Below, one piece after another: positions 59,407-64,000 of a stretch of 64,000 bases of DNA. Within the stretch, counting starts at the first letter, position 1, and every line of letters starts with the position of its first letter. A model generated the notes under the pieces. It was not told the origin of the DNA, made no database searches, and saw nothing but the letters and a program-made list of their open reading frames with translations. This DNA is from Flavobacteriaceae bacterium (GTDB taxonomy: Bacteria; Bacteroidota; Bacteroidia; Flavobacteriales; Flavobacteriaceae): positions 1 to 64,000 of the forward strand of contig JAKITQ010000007.1 of assembly GCA_021647985.1 (NCBI GenBank), given 5' to 3'. Position numbers and translations under genes: made by a program.

Positions 59407-60396
59407 TTACCAAAAACTCAAAACGCGTTCAAAACACCACATTGTTGCAATGATACCAATGCTGTATGCCGGAACAAGTTTTACCCAATTCTTAGGCTTT
59501 ATTTTTATTTTATTCACTAAAAAGATGATGACAAGTATTACCATCACAAATACGAGTTGACCAAGCTCCACTCCAATATTGAAAAATGCCAAAGCAAACG
59601 GAATATCTGTTTGAGGTAATCCGAGTTCGGTTAAAGCCCCTGCAAATCCAAATCCATGCAAAAGGCCAAAAATAAATGCCACAACCCATGGGTATTTCGC
59701 AGTTAAACCAACATGGCCTTTGATAAAGTGAACAAGTTCAACGGCCAGAAATACAATACTTAATGCAATAACTGCCTCAATAGAAGCAGAAGGCATATAA
59801 ACAAAACCTAAAGCTGCCAAGCTTAATGTTATGCTATGGGCAATGGTAAAAGCAGTTATCGTTTTTAAAATGCGCCAACCTCCAAACGTGATTAGTACCA
59901 GTGCTAAAACAAACAGCAGATGATCAAAACCAAATAATATATGCTCTATACCCAGTTTGAGATAGGTTTTAGAAATATTCCAGACAGATGGTGTATCAGG
60001 AATTACATAAATGGGATTTTTGGGCTTTACCAAACCGCTAAATTTTACTCCGTTAAGCAATTTTATGGTCACTAGTACGTCCATTATTGTATTCTGAAGA
60101 CCATCAAAAGTAATCTCTCCTCCATGAATGTTATCATTAAGTTCATAGTTCCATTCTTGTCGAAGTGCATTGGAAATAAGGCTTGCATTATTACTCGTCA
60201 TCTTCCAATTTTCAGGCAATTCAAGATAAATCTTTGGAACGGTCATCCCTGTTGCGGGTATCTTCCAGACTACATGAAATGAATTTTCTCTTGTTTGTTC
60301 AATTTGTAAATAAGCAGGGCGCACCTCATGTGCATTGGCCGATAAGCCAATAGCAAATAAAACAATTGAATAAACTAAGTTTCTAAATAAATTCAT
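59407..60396 (-). CDS. HupE/UreJ family protein
   Basis: Secreted N-terminal domain HEVRPAYLQIEQ; FGFDHLLFVLALVLITFGG...HSITLSLAALGF...ALSIVFLAVELVHF; GLLHGFGFAGAL. Confidence 0.88.
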   Translation of the reverse strand: MNLFRNLVYSIVLFAIGLSANAHEVRPAYLQIEQTRENSFHVVWKIPATGMTVPKIYLELPENWKMTSNNASLISNALRQEWNYELNDNIHGGEITFDGLQNTIMDVLVTIKLLNGVKFSGLVKPKNPIYVIPDTPSVWNISKTYLKLGIEHILFGFDHLLFVLALVLITFGGWRILKTITAFTIAHSITLSLAALGFVYMPSASIEAVIALSIVFLAVELVHFIKGHVGLTAKYPWVVAFIFGLLHGFGFAGALTELGLPQTDIPFALAFFNIGVELGQLVFVMVILVIIFLVNKIKIKPKNWVKLVPAYSIGIIATMWCFERVLSFW

Positions 60397-60540
60397 CTAA
60401 ACTTCAAAAAATGACAGTATTAATAAATTATAATTACCATCATGTTAAATTTTTAATCTTTCGTGCCTATATCTCTCGACTTTATGGACAGGCACTAATT
60501 AGCCATAAAGTCTGAGTCTGAGATATCATTCTTAATCTGA

Positions 60541-62472
60541 CTATTTAGGATTATACCATATTGGGGACGTATAGGCCCTCTCCTGAGTTGTCATTTCTAC
60601 TTCTTTAGGTAGTGTTAATCCATAACGATACGCATCATAAGCGGTCCATCTTGGTGTTGGTATTTCTATAACACGTGTATAATAAAATGCCCTAAGCTTA
60701 GGATCAAAATCAGGGTCTTTCCAAACACCGATAAGTTCTGGGTCACCAATCGTATTGGTCCATGTTGCATTGGCTACATCTACTGTATTACCAACAGCAG
60801 GAACTTTTCCATCTTTCCCTTTTTTTCGTGTATCCATATCAGACCAGATAACATCATATACTTTTTCATGAGTATTTCCTTTTTTGTCAAGCCAGCCTTT
60901 TATTATTTGTATTCTGTCTAAGTTTCCACTTAATGGATCTTTTAATGCAGCTATTAAAAATGTTGGAGTTTTTCCTTTTGGAGCTTTTTCCAGATCACCA
61001 CCCATTGGAACACCTTTGGCATAGCCAATATCAGCAGGAAGTCGGTAATTGGCATCTTTCGCAATAAAATCCCATCCTCCAAAAAATCGAACCATCATTC
61101 TAGGGCCTGTTGTGGCATAAACTTCCTTTCGCATCATGGCGTCAAATAGTGCCCCACGAGTATTATCTGTTGCCCAAACGCCCGCATAACCAGAAGCAGA
61201 CATTTTAAATCCATCATATTGCCTACCGGAAAATTTTGCCATAGGATGATTCCATCGGTCTTTGTTAGGTTCAGTACCTGGATGTTTCCCCAAATAGTTC
61301 TCCTCTTCTACAGCTGAAATTCCTGTATGTGTATCAGTAGACCCTACCAGTCCAAATTTGTACGGATTGGTTCCCAGTTGTGATTCCAATTTCAGACCAT
61401 TCTTCAATGCCTCGCGTGTATATTCATACTGAAGCATATTATCTGTCTTCACCACCGTTAAATTTAGGTTGCCAATTGCAAGAGTTTCATAATCAGCAAA
61501 TTCATCAGTAGGTGACAGGTAAGCATGAGTTTCTCCATCTCCTTTTATTTGTGTTGTTTCATATAACGGTTCCCAGCGAGCACGGTTTTTAACATAGTCA
61601 CTGGTAAGTGGTTTTCCTGTTGCAGGATTTGTTTCTACCGGAAACATGATTCCATTACTCATATTACCATTATGTGCCAAAGCTAGTACTTGCCCTCCTG
61701 TTTTTGCTTCATATTCACCCATCCACTTCCATAAGTCTTCAGGGTTAAAACTTTTTTCAGTTGTATATGGCAACATCATAGCTGCTTTGTCTTCATTATC
61801 TCTATATAAAACATTACGGTGTAAATTGTTTCCATTTTCAGTGGATGTCCATTCATAGCCGATGATGGTAGTAAAAGTTCCCGGATCATTATACTCATTT
61901 GTAATATCTAGATAACCCTCCCAGATTGTCTTAGCAAATGCCGGATCCATCACAACTTTAGGCATTTTTCCTTGTGAAAACCTATCAATTACATCCATTG
62001 TTGCATCAAAAGCGTCATCTCCTCCGGCATTGAATTGCTTATTCCATTCCCTTACTTTTGGATCTTTCATCAGGTTAGGATTACCTTTAATAATTTCATC
62101 CATAGCTCCCATTCCATCAGAATGGTCGGCAACTACTAACCAATCCAGTGGGCGAGAAAGTTTGAATCGAAGACCGGTAGATGTGGTAACTTCTTCGCCC
62201 CTGGCAAATTTAAAAGCAACATCGGGACCAACTGTAGCACCAAAGCCACGAGCATCTAATGAATTCATTGTATGTACATGTGTATCTCCCCAATAAACAT
62301 TAGTAGGAAAATTACGACCGGCATAGGGTGAATAGTTAGGTTTTTTTACGGCGCTGCGCATGTCGTCTTCGGTAGGACGATCACCAGCCATATTTCCTTT
62401 TTTTTGTGCTAAAACCGAACCGGAAAAAACAACAGATAAACTGAATAAAATAATAGTTACTAATTTTCTCAT
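60541..62472 (-). CDS. DUF3604 domain protein (PHP-like predicted hydrolase)
   Basis: Signal peptide; NVYWGDTHVHTMNSLDARGFGATVGPDVAFKFARGEEV; VVADHSDGMGAM; GSTDTHTG. Confidence 0.9.
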   Translation of the reverse strand: MRKLVTIILFSLSVVFSGSVLAQKKGNMAGDRPTEDDMRSAVKKPNYSPYAGRNFPTNVYWGDTHVHTMNSLDARGFGATVGPDVAFKFARGEEVTTSTGLRFKLSRPLDWLVVADHSDGMGAMDEIIKGNPNLMKDPKVREWNKQFNAGGDDAFDATMDVIDRFSQGKMPKVVMDPAFAKTIWEGYLDITNEYNDPGTFTTIIGYEWTSTENGNNLHRNVLYRDNEDKAAMMLPYTTEKSFNPEDLWKWMGEYEAKTGGQVLALAHNGNMSNGIMFPVETNPATGKPLTSDYVKNRARWEPLYETTQIKGDGETHAYLSPTDEFADYETLAIGNLNLTVVKTDNMLQYEYTREALKNGLKLESQLGTNPYKFGLVGSTDTHTGISAVEEENYLGKHPGTEPNKDRWNHPMAKFSGRQYDGFKMSASGYAGVWATDNTRGALFDAMMRKEVYATTGPRMMVRFFGGWDFIAKDANYRLPADIGYAKGVPMGGDLEKAPKGKTPTFLIAALKDPLSGNLDRIQIIKGWLDKKGNTHEKVYDVIWSDMDTRKKGKDGKVPAVGNTVDVANATWTNTIGDPELIGVWKDPDFDPKLRAFYYTRVIEIPTPRWTAYDAYRYGLTLPKEVEMTTQERAYTSPIWYNPK

Positions 62473-62490
62473 AATAATAATTTACAATTT

Positions 62491-63372
62491 TTAATATTTT
62501 TCTTTTTTGTAATGATACTTTTTAAAGACCTCATTATTGATCTCAATAGTGTATTGCTCTCTAAGCCTTGCCATAAATTTTTTGTCCAATTTTTCCTTTC
62601 TTATGGCAATCATTTCTCCTTTAATTTTTTCAGACACATCTTTAAACTCAGGAATGTAACCTGGTTTTCTATTCAAAACATAAATGAGATGCAATCCATA
62701 ATTAGAACTTACAGGACCAACCCATTTATTTAATGGTGAATTAAGCAGCTGTTCAACTATTTCTGTTTCACCAAATTGTGAGCTCAATCTATCCGATTGC
62801 AGGTCTGGATAATTTGACCGGAGCATGGTTTGATCTCCATATTTGGTTATGTCTAAGTCTGAAATATCCATCCCGTTTAACTTGTATTTTAAATTTGATG
62901 CAAGTGATTCAGATGTTTCCGGCTTCCTTTTATCTACATTAAAAAATATTTGTAAAAAACTTATTTCCCCGGATTCCTTTAGTTCATTCTTATGCGATTC
63001 ATAATATGTTTTAATCTCATTGCTTGTTGGTTCTTTTACAGTAAGCATATCTCCGGCTACAAATTCCATTTTCTGGGCAAGTCTTCGGCGTATGATAATA
63101 TCATCTTTATCCAATCCCATTGCTAATGCTTCCTGCATCAATATTTCTTCACGAATATGATCATCAATCAATCCTTGCAGTTCTGTTTCTGTAGGTAGCC
63201 TTCCCAATTGACGCTGCCAATGAGTGTACATTAAATCAATTTGTCCCTTGGTAATTTGTATTGTTTTATTATTAGCTGTATTGTCGTTCCCGAATAATTC
63301 GAAAATAAAGAACAGCATAATGCCTCCAATAATAAAATGAAACAAAGGTTCTTTAATAAGTTTTTTTATCAT
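62491..63372 (-). CDS. Membrane-anchored parvulin-type peptidyl-prolyl isomerase (PpiC-like)
   Basis: KEPLFHFIIGGIMLFFIFELFG anchor; GQIDLMYTHWQRQLGRLPTETELQGLIDDHIREEILMQEALAMGLDKDDIIIRRRLAQKMEF; NKWVGPVSSNYGLHLIYVLNR. Confidence 0.88.
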   Translation of the reverse strand: MIKKLIKEPLFHFIIGGIMLFFIFELFGNDNTANNKTIQITKGQIDLMYTHWQRQLGRLPTETELQGLIDDHIREEILMQEALAMGLDKDDIIIRRRLAQKMEFVAGDMLTVKEPTSNEIKTYYESHKNELKESGEISFLQIFFNVDKRKPETSESLASNLKYKLNGMDISDLDITKYGDQTMLRSNYPDLQSDRLSSQFGETEIVEQLLNSPLNKWVGPVSSNYGLHLIYVLNRKPGYIPEFKDVSEKIKGEMIAIRKEKLDKKFMARLREQYTIEINNEVFKKYHYKKEKY

Positions 63373-63495
63373 AAATCAAATATTTAATTGATAAAAATTA
63401 TATTTTAAATCTACCCTTACTATTAGTACAAGTAAAACTTGTATTATAATTCTTTTCATAATGGTTAAATCAAGTGTTAATTTATTGATTTATTA

Positions 63496-64000
63496 TTATT
63501 TCTGTTTGTTCCAGCGGTATTGATAGCTTAAAGAAATTGCATCAAAATCAGGTCCTCTTTTAAATCGAAAACCAGAAATATAAGCGAATTTTACCGTATG
63601 CTTTTTAGCAACAGGCAAAGCATATATCAAACCTAATCTTGATGTTGAAATCTTTGTATCTCTAGGTACATCATTTAATTCTGTTTTTCCACCAATACCA
63701 TATCCAACATTCAATGCTACCCACATTTTTTTTGGCAACTCCCTTATAAAGTGAACTTTAACTGTGTATAATGGTTTTTGCGACAATTGATTTCCATTTA
63801 AAAAATTTGTGTTTTTTGTAAAAATCCACATCCCAACATAAGATTCTATGATCCATTTATTAAAATTTCTTGCAAACCCCCATTGTGTTTTAAAAGCCCA
63901 GCGATTGGAACCAATATTTATAAGTTCCTCCGGATTATAATCACCTGTTGGAGCAATAATTTGCACACTTATTCCTGAAACACTTTCTGGTTTATAATTT
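63496..64000 (-). CDS. Outer-membrane transporter-like beta-barrel protein (partial; continues past window end)
   Basis: Reading frame open to the window edge (NYKPESVSGISVQIIAPTGDYNPEELINIGSNRWAFKTQWGFAR); C-terminal DAISLSYQYRWNKQK. Confidence 0.75.
   Translation of the reverse strand, partial: NYKPESVSGISVQIIAPTGDYNPEELINIGSNRWAFKTQWGFARNFNKWIIESYVGMWIFTKNTNFLNGNQLSQKPLYTVKVHFIRELPKKMWVALNVGYGIGGKTELNDVPRDTKISTSRLGLIYALPVAKKHTVKFAYISGFRFKRGPDFDAISLSYQYRWNKQK

Overview
AT-rich chromosomal window that looks like a Flavobacteriia/Bacteroidota genome. The evidence is a T9SS C-terminal sorting domain, a GldI homologue, TAnnTTTG-type promoters and a fused CcoNO oxidase. About 0.3-43 kb is mostly housekeeping: mnmA, mtaB, mutL, ribH, recF, ndk, meaB, cysS, yidD, lgt, two PPK2 kinases, a cbb3 oxidase locus (ccoS-NO-Q-P-G-H, FixI ATPase, Crp/Fnr regulator), rpsF-rpsR-rplI and rsmD. 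From about 44.7 kb to the window end (64 kb) nearly all genes lie on the minus strand and encode envelope proteins: AsmA-like, MscS, several outer-membrane barrels, small lipoproteins, an exported VOC-domain lipoprotein, a sulfatase, paired membrane proteins, HupE/UreJ-like, DUF3604 and a parvulin-type PPIase. This is the best candidate for a poorly described functional module. Reading between the ORFs gave several unlisted items: a DUF1254/DUF1214 lipoprotein remnant (55329-55603), a frameshifted small lipoprotein (51936-52125), a truncated ECF sigma locus (22331-22796), a MITE-like inverted-repeat element beside it (22134-22313), and a 9+4+9 FNR-type palindrome upstream of the cbb3 operon (35169-35190). 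No CRISPR array, tRNA, rRNA, intact transposase or prophage was seen. All family calls come from reading sequence and recalling motifs; no database search was run.
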